Positions 51,657-60,997 of a stretch of DNA of 64,000 nucleotides are shown piece after piece; the stretch's first letter is position 1, and every line of letters begins with the position of its first letter. Source of the stretch: Sandaracinaceae bacterium (GTDB lineage Bacteria; Myxococcota_A; Polyangia; Polyangiales; Sandaracinaceae); assembly GCA_020633195.1 (NCBI GenBank), contig JACKEC010000038.1, positions 1 through 64,000 on the forward strand. The letters are read 5' to 3'. The translations under genes were made by a program, and so were the position numbers. The notes below the pieces were generated by a model that saw only the letters and a list, made by a program, of their open reading frames with translations, had not been told where the DNA came from and did no database searches.

Positions 51657-52649
51657 TCACACGAAGCGGTCGGAGCCCTGCACGTCCGCCTCGGAGTCGG
51701 CGGCGAAGCGGTACTCCGGATCCACGAGCGGCTCGATGCGCGCCATGACGTCGTCGACGTAGGCCTGGAACTCGTCCGCGAAGTCGCGCTCCGCCTCGGC
51801 GGTGAACGGCTCGAAGCGCCCGCGCTCGACCCACGCCGCCGCGTCGGCGCGGCGCAGCGGCTCGCCGAAGCGATAGACGACGTGCCCCGGCTTCGCGACG
51901 GGGCTGCTGCTCGGGTAGAGGCGATCGGAGCCGCTGCATCCCACCGGGACGACCGCGCGATCGAGGTGCATCGCGATCTGCGACAGCCCGGGCCGGCCGC
52001 GCAGCAGGCGCCGGGAGCGCGTGCCCTGCGGGAAGATGAGCAGGTCGAGGCCGAGGGCGGCGGCCTCCTCGTTGAGCTCGACGAAGCGACGCATCATCGC
52101 GCGGAAGACCCCGTCGATGGCCTGCGCGTAGCTCTCCCGCGGCGGCTGGAAGCGCCGGCCGAGGATGTCGCGCGCGCCCTCGAGCAGCGCGCGCGGGAGC
52201 TCCGCCGGCGCCTCGAGGGCCTCGCCCCGGGCCACCGCGTTCACCCAGTCACGCGCCGCGCGGTACTCGTCGTCGGTGGGCCGGCGGCCGAGCGCTGACA
52301 AGAAGTCTTTCGTGATGATGTAGCCGCGGCTGACCGTCGGGATGTTGTTCGTCAGCTCCATGAAGTAACCGACGGTCGGGTTCTCGTAGTACTTGCCCTT
52401 CACCCAGGTCGCGATGAACCGGTCGTTCTGGCGCCAGTGCTGCAGCATGAACGGCCAGTAGTTGTAGCGATCGGTGTGGTTCATCGCGAAGACGACGGGC
52501 TCGTCGGGCAGGTTCTCCTGCCCCTCGAAGGTGATCTTCACGCCCGGCGGCATCGAGTAGTTCGGCAGCAGCAAGAGCCACGCGACCACGCGCTGCCCGA
52601 CCGGCCGGGCGCTGAGCGAGATGCGGCCGAGGCGATCGAGATCGAGCAT
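51657..52649 (-). CDS. PlsC-like 1-acyl-glycerol-3-phosphate acyltransferase family protein
   Basis: 330 residues from the ATG at 52649, which overlaps the tetR stop. An amphipathic/hydrophobic start (VGQRVVAWLLLLPNYSMPPG) is followed by FAMNHTDRYNYWPF (motif I; the Asp of the usual H-x4-D is replaced by Asn, with an extra Asp at +2), FIATWVKGKYYENP, and LIFPQGTRSRRLL (motif III, F-P-Q-G-T-R-S). Motif I is therefore unusual. It probably acylates a lysophospholipid or related acceptor at the membrane. Co-transcribed with a TetR gene, so likely under its control. Confidence 0.85.
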   Translation of the reverse strand: MLDLDRLGRISLSARPVGQRVVAWLLLLPNYSMPPGVKITFEGQENLPDEPVVFAMNHTDRYNYWPFMLQHWRQNDRFIATWVKGKYYENPTVGYFMELTNNIPTVSRGYIITKDFLSALGRRPTDDEYRAARDWVNAVARGEALEAPAELPRALLEGARDILGRRFQPPRESYAQAIDGVFRAMMRRFVELNEEAAALGLDLLIFPQGTRSRRLLRGRPGLSQIAMHLDRAVVPVGCSGSDRLYPSSSPVAKPGHVVYRFGEPLRRADAAAWVERGRFEPFTAEAERDFADEFQAYVDDVMARIEPLVDPEYRFAADSEADVQGSDRFV

Positions 52650-53311
52650 CAGGACCGGATCCCGGAGAGGACCAGCGAGATGAGGGTGCGCGCGATCTCG
52701 TCGGGCGGCGCGTCGAGCTCGCCGCTGAGGAACGACCACGTGAGCTGCTCGACCGCGCCGACGACCGCGAGGGCGCTGATGCGCGGATCCCGGATCGACA
52801 GCAGGCCCTGATCGACCGCGAAGCGGGTGAGGTACACCGCCCGCTCGCGGATGTGATCGGCGAGCGCGCGGATGGGCGCCCTCGCCCCCGCCGACGGCGC
52901 GCGGCTCTCCTGCAGGTACAGCCGCACCACGTCGGGGTAGCCGACCGCGAGGGGCAGCATCCCGATCGCGAGGGTCTGGTACGCGGCGAAGAGCGTGGCC
53001 TCGTCGTACGCCTCCTCGAGCGCCGCCTCGCAGCGATCGAACGCGTTGCGGAGCGCCTCGTCGGCGGGCTGTACGATCCCCGCGACCAGATCGGGCTTGT
53101 CCTCGAAGTAGCGATAGAAGTTGCCCTTCGCGGTCCCGGCCTCCTTGGCGATGTCGTCGATCGTCACGCGCTCGACGCCGTGCTCGAGGAACAGGCGCAG
53201 GCCCGCCTCGCGCAGCTGGGCGAGGCGCTTGCGCCGATTGCGATCGCGCTTGCCGCCGGGCTGACCGGGACGCTCGGGCGGCAACCGCCCCACGACTTCC
53301 TTGCTCGACAC
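52649..53311 (-). CDS. TetR-family transcriptional regulator
   Basis: 220 residues. A basic N-terminal extension (PPERPGQPGGKRDRNRRKR) precedes the helix-turn-helix (FLEHGVERVTIDDIAKEAGTAKGNFYRYFEDKPDL). The C-terminal ligand domain is helical with little identity to known types. It is divergent from a di-iron hydroxylase-like gene and upstream of an acyltransferase gene with 1-nt overlap, suggesting it controls a small lipid-modification regulon in both directions. Confidence 0.93.
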   Translation of the reverse strand: MSSKEVVGRLPPERPGQPGGKRDRNRRKRLAQLREAGLRLFLEHGVERVTIDDIAKEAGTAKGNFYRYFEDKPDLVAGIVQPADEALRNAFDRCEAALEEAYDEATLFAAYQTLAIGMLPLAVGYPDVVRLYLQESRAPSAGARAPIRALADHIRERAVYLTRFAVDQGLLSIRDPRISALAVVGAVEQLTWSFLSGELDAPPDEIARTLISLVLSGIRS

Positions 53312-53337
53312 CGGACGCCATTCTGCTACAAATAACG

Positions 53338-53351
53338 TGACTGTGTGGTCA
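53338..53351. promoter_or_regulatory. candidate TetR operator
   Basis: TGAC-TGTGTG-GTCA is a 4-bp inverted repeat with 6-bp spacer in the 89-bp gap between the divergent tetR and hydroxylase genes. The arms are short, so this is only a candidate for autoregulation by the TetR protein. Confidence 0.35.
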
Positions 53352-53400
53352 TTCTTGTGAAAACGCGCTCCGGCGAGCTCTCGAACGAAGTGGTGGTGAC

Positions 53401-53964
53401 ATGATCGGTATCCCGTTGGGTCTGGCGTACGCGAACGCTACGGAGTGGGTCGTCCACAAGTACGTGCTCCACGGATCGGGCCGGAAGCGGTCGAGCTTCT
53501 GGAGCTTCCACTGGCTCGAGCATCACCGCGCCGTGCGCCTCCACGGGCACAACGACCCGGACTACCAGCGCTCGGTGTTCGGCTGGAACGCGCAGGGGAA
53601 GGAGGCGCTGACGCTCACGCTGGCGACCGCGGCGCACCTGCCGCTGGCCCCGATCGCGCCGTTCTTCACGGCCACCGTCGTCTACTCGGCGGTGAACTAC
53701 TACCGCAAGCACAAGCGGTCCCACATGGACCCCGAGTGGGCGCGCGAGCACCTGCCCTGGCACTACGACCACCACATGGGTCAGAACCAGGACGCGAACT
53801 GGTGCGTGACCCGGCCCTGGTTCGACCACCTGATGGGGACGCGGATCCCGTACGTCGGGACCGAGCGCGAGAAGCAGGATCGCGAGCGCGCGGCGCGTCG
53901 CGAGGCCCGAAGAGCCGCCAAGGCCGCGGCGGAGGCCCCGAACGAAGAGCGCAACGCGGCGTGA
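53401..53964 (+). CDS. fatty acid hydroxylase / sterol desaturase-like di-iron membrane protein
   Basis: 187 residues. His boxes are spaced as in the fatty acid hydroxylase superfamily: EWVVHKYVLH, FHWLEHHRAV, RKHKRSHMDP, and HYDHHMG. Two hydrophobic regions (about 3-15 and 70-95) are fewer than in full-length members, and the start at MIGIPLGLAYANATE seems short; an upstream start is not available. A Lys/Arg/Ala-rich tail follows. It probably hydroxylates or desaturates a membrane lipid under control of the divergent TetR gene. Di-iron use is inferred from the boxes. Confidence 0.8.
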   Translation: MIGIPLGLAYANATEWVVHKYVLHGSGRKRSSFWSFHWLEHHRAVRLHGHNDPDYQRSVFGWNAQGKEALTLTLATAAHLPLAPIAPFFTATVVYSAVNYYRKHKRSHMDPEWAREHLPWHYDHHMGQNQDANWCVTRPWFDHLMGTRIPYVGTEREKQDRERAARREARRAAKAAAEAPNEERNAA

Positions 53965-53983
53965 GCGCTATGCTCCGCGCCTC

Positions 53984-54895
53984 ATGCGCCACCTCCTCCT
54001 CTGCAGCACGATCCTGATCGCCCTCGGATGCGACGGGGCCACCACCCCCGACGAAGACGCGGGCCCCATGGGCACCGACGCCGGCGCGATCGACGCGGCC
54101 GTGCCGCCGTCGCTCCCCAGCTCGATCGGCCCCGCGGAGCGGCCCGCCCAGCTCGTGGTGCCGGCCGCGCACGACGGGACGACGCCGCTGCCCCTCGTGG
54201 TGCTCCTGCACGGCTACTCGGCCAGCGGCGGGGCGCAGGACCTGTACCTGGGCTTCTCGCGCGCGACCCGGGCGAACGGCTTCTACCTCGTCATCCCGGA
54301 CGGGACCGTCGACACGAGCGGCAACCGCTTCTGGAACGCCACCCCCGCCTGCTGCAACTTCGGCGGGGTCGACGTCGACGACGTGGCCTACCTCACCGGC
54401 CTCGTGGACGAGGTCGAGGCGATGGCGCCGGTCCGCGACGTCTACTTCTTCGGGCACAGCAACGGCGGCTTCATGAGCTACCGGATGGCGTGCGAGCTCG
54501 CCGATCGCGTGACCGCGATCGGCAGCCTCGCGGGCTCGGACTTCGCCAACGAGACGGACTGCGAGCCGAGCCAGCCGGTCTCGGTGCTGCAGATCCACGG
54601 GCGCGTCGACGAGACGATCGCCTACGACGGCCAGGTCGGCGCGTACCCGTCGGCCCCCGACGACGTGGCGCGCTGGGCCTCGCGCGCGGGCTGCGACGAC
54701 GTCGTGACGCCGGGCGACGCGCTCGACCTCGACATGGGCCTCGCCGGCGCCGAGACCGTGGTGGAGGCGCGCGACACGGGCTGCACGGGCGCCGACGCCG
54801 CGCTCTGGACCATCGAGGGCGGCGGACACATCCCCGCCGTCAGCCGCGACTTCTCGACCCGCGTCCTCACCTGGCTCGACGCCCACCGGCGTTAG
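53984..54895 (+). CDS. CE1/LpqC-like esterase lipoprotein (PHB-depolymerase-like)
   Basis: 303 residues, signal peptide with lipobox-type IALGC and a DAG-rich linker. PLVVLLHGYSASGG (oxyanion), FFGHSNGGFMSYRMA (nucleophile Ser), LQIHGRVDETIAYDG (Asp) and IEGGGHIP (His) complete the triad of the polyhydroxybutyrate-depolymerase/feruloyl-esterase-like family. Extra Cys pairs (CCNFGG, TDCEP, AGCDD, TGCTG) suggest disulfides in an exported enzyme. Its TAG stop lies inside the left terminal repeat of the palindromic element at 54889-55128. Confidence 0.88.
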   Translation: MRHLLLCSTILIALGCDGATTPDEDAGPMGTDAGAIDAAVPPSLPSSIGPAERPAQLVVPAAHDGTTPLPLVVLLHGYSASGGAQDLYLGFSRATRANGFYLVIPDGTVDTSGNRFWNATPACCNFGGVDVDDVAYLTGLVDEVEAMAPVRDVYFFGHSNGGFMSYRMACELADRVTAIGSLAGSDFANETDCEPSQPVSVLQIHGRVDETIAYDGQVGAYPSAPDDVARWASRAGCDDVVTPGDALDLDMGLAGAETVVEARDTGCTGADAALWTIEGGGHIPAVSRDFSTRVLTWLDAHRR

Positions 54896-55128
54896 CAGGC
54901 TGCTGAAAAGCAGCCTGCTTCCGTGCCGCGCGCGAAGCGCGCATGCCCGTGCCCGTGCCCGTGCCCGGACCGTTCCCGTCGACCGTTCCTGCAGAAGGCG
55001 CGTGATCTCGGGCACGGGGAACGCTCACGGGTCACGGGCGGGCACGGGCATGGGCAAGGGCACGGGCACGGGCACGGAGCAGGCTCCGAAACGGTCCCTT
55101 CGGGCCCATTTGAGCAGCCTGCTAACGC
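54889..55128. mobile_element. about 240-bp palindromic element with 16-bp terminal inverted repeats
   Basis: GCGTTAGCAGGCTGCT (54889-54904) is exactly repeated in inverse orientation as AGCAGCCTGCTAACGC (55113-55128). The left end folds back at once (GCAGGCTGCT-GAAA-AGCAGCCTGC, 54895-54918). Inside are a GCGCGC-GAA-GCGCGC hairpin, GTGCCC hexamers (54943-54967) and their reverse form GGGCAC (55035-55077). No gene is present. It resembles a MITE or dispersed palindromic repeat; no target duplication or transposase was seen. The termini hold the TAG stops of both flanking genes. Confidence 0.6.
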
Positions 55129-55640
55129 TCGGTGAGGCGGGGGAGCAGCTCGGCGAAGTTGCAGGGCTTGGTGCGGCTGTCGAGCTGGAGCACGAGGATC
55201 TCGTCCCAGGCGTCCTTCACGGCGCCCTTCGAGCCCGGCAGCGCGAACAGGTAGGTGCCCTTCGCGACGCCCGCGGTGGCGCGCGACTGGATCGTGGACG
55301 TCGCGATCTTCTGGAACGAGATCCAGCGGAACAGCTCGCCGAAGCCGGGGATCGACTTCTCGTAGACGGCCTCGAACGCCTCCGGCGTCACGTCGCGGCC
55401 CGTGATCCCGGTCCCGCCGGTGGCGATGACGACGTCGACGTCCGGGCTGTCGATCCAAGCCCGCAAGCGCGCCTCGATGGCCGCCTGCTCGTCGGTGACG
55501 ATGGCCTTCTCGACGACCTCGTGGCCCGCGCGGCGAGCGCGCTCGACGAGGATGCGGCCGGACTCGTCGGTCTCCTCGGTGCGCGTGTCCGAGACGGTCA
55601 GGACCGCGATGCGCAGCGGCACCATCGCGGCCTCGGTCAC
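55122..55640 (-). CDS. moaB: molybdopterin adenylyltransferase (MoaB/MogA family)
   Basis: 172 residues; GTG at 55640 overlaps the lgt stop (an ATG at 55625, MVPLRIAVLTV, is also possible). IAVLTVSDTRTEETDESG, VVIATGGTGITGRDVTPEAF, FGELFRWISFQKI and FALPGSKGAVKDAWDEILV are the MoaB/MogA motifs for binding molybdopterin and ATP. It would adenylylate molybdopterin before molybdenum insertion. No other moa/moe genes are nearby. Its TAG stop lies in the right terminal repeat of the palindromic element. Confidence 0.94.
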   Translation of the reverse strand: MTEAAMVPLRIAVLTVSDTRTEETDESGRILVERARRAGHEVVEKAIVTDEQAAIEARLRAWIDSPDVDVVIATGGTGITGRDVTPEAFEAVYEKSIPGFGELFRWISFQKIATSTIQSRATAGVAKGTYLFALPGSKGAVKDAWDEILVLQLDSRTKPCNFAELLPRLTER

Positions 55641-56689
55641 TTCTTCTTCTTTCGGCGCTTCTTGCGCTTCGGCGCCGCGTCGTCCTCGTCGGCGGCGTCG
55701 TCACCCGAGCTGGCCGAAGCCTTCGCGGGCTCGTCCTTCTTGGCGGGCTTGTCCCCCGATCCGGGGAGCGGCGGCCACTTCGCGCGCTCCTCCTCGGTGA
55801 GCGGCTCGAGGATGTTCGACTTCTTGCTGAAGAAGAGCATGTAGAGGCTGACGAGGACGATCGGCGCGCTCAGGCACTGCCCCATCGTGAGCGGGAAGTT
55901 GTCCGCCAGCGTCTGGTACTCCTTCACGTACTCGATGAGGAACCGCGTCGTGAAGTAGTAGGCGAGCAGGATGAAGAGGTGCGCGCCGGGCCGCAGCCGA
56001 CGGCGCCACTTGGCTTGCAGGTAGATGGCGATGCCGAGCATCACGAAGGCGAGGATCGCCTCGTAGACCTGCGAGGGGTGGCGGTAGACGATCTGCTGGC
56101 AGAGCTCCTGCGCCTCGCCCGTCGGGAGCTGCGCGTACTGCGGGCACTCGTGCCGCGGGAACCAGATCCCCCACGGGACGTCGGTCGCGCGGCCGACGAT
56201 CTCGGAGTTGAAGAAGTTGCCGACGCGGACCCACGGGATCACGAACGTCGCGCCGCACATCGCCGGATCCATGTAGGCGAGCGCGTCGACCTTGTACTTC
56301 CGGGCGAAGAAGATCACCGCGAGGATCGCGCCGAGGCCGCCGCCGTGGCTGGCGAGGCCGCTGCCGATCTGGATGAGCCGGCTCCCGAGCGCCGCGCCGG
56401 TGACCCCGTTCGGGCTGGAGAAGAAGTCCGTGAAGAGGTGGGTCTCGTAGAAGATCAGGTGGATCAGGTGCGCCCCGAGGATCATCCCGATCGGCGTCCA
56501 GAGGGTGAGGCGCTCGCCGTGCACGCGCGGGTAGCCCCACTGCTCGAAGTACTTGGGGAACGCCCACGCGGCTCCGAGCAGCCCGATCGCGAAGAAGACC
56601 CCGTAGAACCGGATCTGCAGCGGGCCGTTCGTGACGGGGGTGCTCAGCCAGTCGAGCTGGAGGAGAACCGGATCGATGTCCCAGATCAC
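55637..56689 (-). CDS. lgt: prolipoprotein diacylglyceryl transferase with charged C-terminal extension
   Basis: 350 residues; about 290 belong to Lgt. RFYGVFFAIGLLGAAWAF, ASHGGGLGAILAVIFF, WVRVGNFFNSEIVGRATDVPWGIWFP (the Lgt signature with Arg and Asn) and YRHPSQVYEAILAFVML are diagnostic, with about seven membrane helices. The last 55 residues (EEERAKWPPLPGSGDKPAKKDEP ... PKRKKRRKKKK) are an acidic-then-basic extension that standard Lgt lacks. Lgt attaches diacylglycerol to the lipobox Cys of the many lipoproteins seen in this window. Confidence 0.96.
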   Translation of the reverse strand: MIWDIDPVLLQLDWLSTPVTNGPLQIRFYGVFFAIGLLGAAWAFPKYFEQWGYPRVHGERLTLWTPIGMILGAHLIHLIFYETHLFTDFFSSPNGVTGAALGSRLIQIGSGLASHGGGLGAILAVIFFARKYKVDALAYMDPAMCGATFVIPWVRVGNFFNSEIVGRATDVPWGIWFPRHECPQYAQLPTGEAQELCQQIVYRHPSQVYEAILAFVMLGIAIYLQAKWRRRLRPGAHLFILLAYYFTTRFLIEYVKEYQTLADNFPLTMGQCLSAPIVLVSLYMLFFSKKSNILEPLTEEERAKWPPLPGSGDKPAKKDEPAKASASSGDDAADEDDAAPKRKKRRKKKK

Positions 56690-56713
56690 GGCGAGCGCAA
56701 TAGCACCCGCGAC

Positions 56714-58927
<2,214 letters not shown>

Positions 58928-58931
58928 GGCG

Positions 58932-60473
58932 TCAGGCGGCGATCCGGCGGAAGCGCTCGCGGAGCTTCTGCGCGATGCGCGTGGCCATCGCCATGATCGT
59001 GAGCTGCGGGTTCACGCCGAGGCTCGTCGGGATCACGCTGCCGTCGCAGAGGAACACGTTGTCCGTGTCCCAGAGCCGACCGTCCGGGTCGACGCCGCTC
59101 GCGCTCGCGACCGCCCCCATCTGGATCGATCCGAGCGGGTGCTGCGAGCTGCACTCGATGCGCCGCGGGGGGACCTTCTCGAGCTCGAAGCGCCGGAAGC
59201 CGTCGGCGTCGAAGGGCCCGTCGATCCCGAGGACGGGCAGGTAGAGCTGCTTGGCGCCGGCGGCGAGGAAGGTCTCGCCGACGAGGCGGATCCCCCTGTA
59301 CATCGCGCGGCGATCCGAGGGGCTCATCCGGTAGGTGACGACGGGCTCGCGCGCGAAGGGGTTCCGCCACACCGTGCCCGGGCCCTCGTCGTGGACCATC
59401 GCGCCGAACATCGCGATGTGGGGGAGCTCCTTGGCGCGGCGCATCAGCGCGGGGCCGGCGCCGGGCATCGTCGCGGCGATCACGCTGCCGGGGATGAACA
59501 GGCTCATCAGCGTCACGTGCTCGTGCTCGAACGCGTCCGTGTACGCGCTCTGGAGCGCGCCGCGCCATCCGCGGACCGGCTCGTCGAAGGTCGCGAAGAC
59601 CCGGAACCCGGGGTGGAGCGTCATGTTGCGGCCGACCTGCCCGCCGACCGAGGCGAGCCCGCTCGCCGAGAGGAGCACCGGACTGTGGATGCCGCCGCAC
59701 GCGACGATCACGACGCGCGCGTGCACCGTCACGCGGCTCCCGCGGGTGCGACCCGGGCCGTTGCGCAGCCGCCCGCGCACGCCCGTCGCGCGGCCGTTCC
59801 GGTGGATCACGCGCTCGACCAAGCAGTCCGACCAGACGCGCCCGCCCGCCGCGAGGAGGCGCGGCAGGTACGCGAGGTCGACGCTCATCTTCGCCTGCTC
59901 CGGGCAACCGAAGTTGCACCGCCCGCAGCCGTTGCAGCCCTTGGTGTTCCGACCGATGGGGCGGATCGGGTGGCCGAGCTTGGCCGCGCCGATGCCGAAC
60001 AGCTCGGTCGACCGCGACTGCATCTCGACGGGGACCTGCTCGACGTGGACCGCCTCCTCCACCTCGCGGTAGTACGGGTCCATCCCCTCGGGGGTGAGCT
60101 CGGAGAGGCCGAGCGCGCGCGACCACGGCGCGAGGATCGCTTCGGGCACGCGCAGGCACACGCCGCCGGTGACGAGCGACGATCCGCCGACGCCGGTGCC
60201 CATCGTGACGTTGACGCCAGGCGTCGCGCCCACGCCGACGGCCAGCGTCATCCCGCCCTCGCGCCACAGGTGACGCAGCGACTGACTCTGCCGCAGCTTG
60301 CCGTGGATCGCGGCGGGGACGTTGCGGCCCTCCTCGAGGACGAGCACGTCGAGGCCGGACTCCGCGAGGATCGTCGCGGCGACCATGCCGCCGGCGCCCG
60401 AGCCGACCACCACCACGTCCGCCGAGAGTGTCACCGCGCCGCGGTGGTCGTGGCCTTCGACGACCTCGCTCAC
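58932..60473 (-). CDS. GMC-type FAD oxidoreductase with Cys cluster
   Basis: 513 residues, GTG start at 60473 overlapping the small-subunit stop. VVVVGSGAGGMVAATILAESGLDVLVLEEG binds FAD; GTGVGGSSLVTGGVCLRVPE and CSSQHPLGSIQMG ... SVIPTSLGVNPQLTIMAMA are the GMC C-terminal motifs. Between them GCNGCGRCNFGCPEQAK has the spacing C-x2-C-x2-C-x3-C; in long-chain alcohol oxidase-like GMC enzymes a similar motif occurs and it could bind an iron-sulfur cluster. Substrate unknown; an alcohol or sterol is likely. The small partner upstream looks like a gluconate-dehydrogenase-subunit-3 analogue. Confidence 0.88.
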   Translation of the reverse strand: MSEVVEGHDHRGAVTLSADVVVVGSGAGGMVAATILAESGLDVLVLEEGRNVPAAIHGKLRQSQSLRHLWREGGMTLAVGVGATPGVNVTMGTGVGGSSLVTGGVCLRVPEAILAPWSRALGLSELTPEGMDPYYREVEEAVHVEQVPVEMQSRSTELFGIGAAKLGHPIRPIGRNTKGCNGCGRCNFGCPEQAKMSVDLAYLPRLLAAGGRVWSDCLVERVIHRNGRATGVRGRLRNGPGRTRGSRVTVHARVVIVACGGIHSPVLLSASGLASVGGQVGRNMTLHPGFRVFATFDEPVRGWRGALQSAYTDAFEHEHVTLMSLFIPGSVIAATMPGAGPALMRRAKELPHIAMFGAMVHDEGPGTVWRNPFAREPVVTYRMSPSDRRAMYRGIRLVGETFLAAGAKQLYLPVLGIDGPFDADGFRRFELEKVPPRRIECSSQHPLGSIQMGAVASASGVDPDGRLWDTDNVFLCDGSVIPTSLGVNPQLTIMAMATRIAQKLRERFRRIAA

Positions 60474-60931
60474 GGGCGCTTGCACCCCTGGTCCCACCCG
60501 ATCGCGCGGGCCGCGTCCGGGTGCTCGAAGTAGACGATCGACAAGATCGCCTTGGCGCCGAGGAGCGCGAGGCTCAGCGGGGTGCGCTCGAACGCCTCGA
60601 GCGCGTGCACCCGCTCGCTCCGCGGGAGGCGCCCGAACGAGGTGAAGCGCCCGAAGACGAGGGGCGCGAGGACGTACGTGGAGGTGACGCAGATCCAGAA
60701 GATGAAGCGCGCCCGGAGCGCGAGGTGGCCGAAGAAGTCGGCGAGATCGGTCTCGAGCCAGTCGAGCCGCGCAGGCGGCGGCGGGCCGTCGTCGTCGGTG
60801 AAGAGCGCCTCGGCGACGAGGCGAGCGCGGCGACGGGTGGCCTTCGAGAGGCCCGGTCGGGGCGCACGGGCGTCCCACCCCTCCACGAGGTAGGGGTCGG
60901 TCTCCACGGGCGCGGGCGAGGCCTCGTTCAC
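60470..60931 (-). CDS. small membrane-associated partner of the GMC oxidoreductase
   Basis: 153 residues, ending in a 4-nt overlap with the GMC gene. Two hydrophobic stretches (ARFIFWICVTSTYVLAPLVFG and LALLGAKAILSIVYF). HALEAFERTPLSLALLGAKAILSIVYFEHPDAARAIGWD resembles the gluconate-2-dehydrogenase subunit-3-like family that accompanies GMC flavoproteins and aids export or membrane binding, but no Tat signal is visible here. Divergent from the giant repeat protein across 66 bp. Confidence 0.75.
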   Translation of the reverse strand: MNEASPAPVETDPYLVEGWDARAPRPGLSKATRRRARLVAEALFTDDDGPPPPARLDWLETDLADFFGHLALRARFIFWICVTSTYVLAPLVFGRFTSFGRLPRSERVHALEAFERTPLSLALLGAKAILSIVYFEHPDAARAIGWDQGCKRP

Positions 60932-60997
60932 GGGTTCGGACTATGCCACGCATTGGGGGGCGGGATGCCGGGCGCGAAAGCGTCTAGGATGTGCGCC

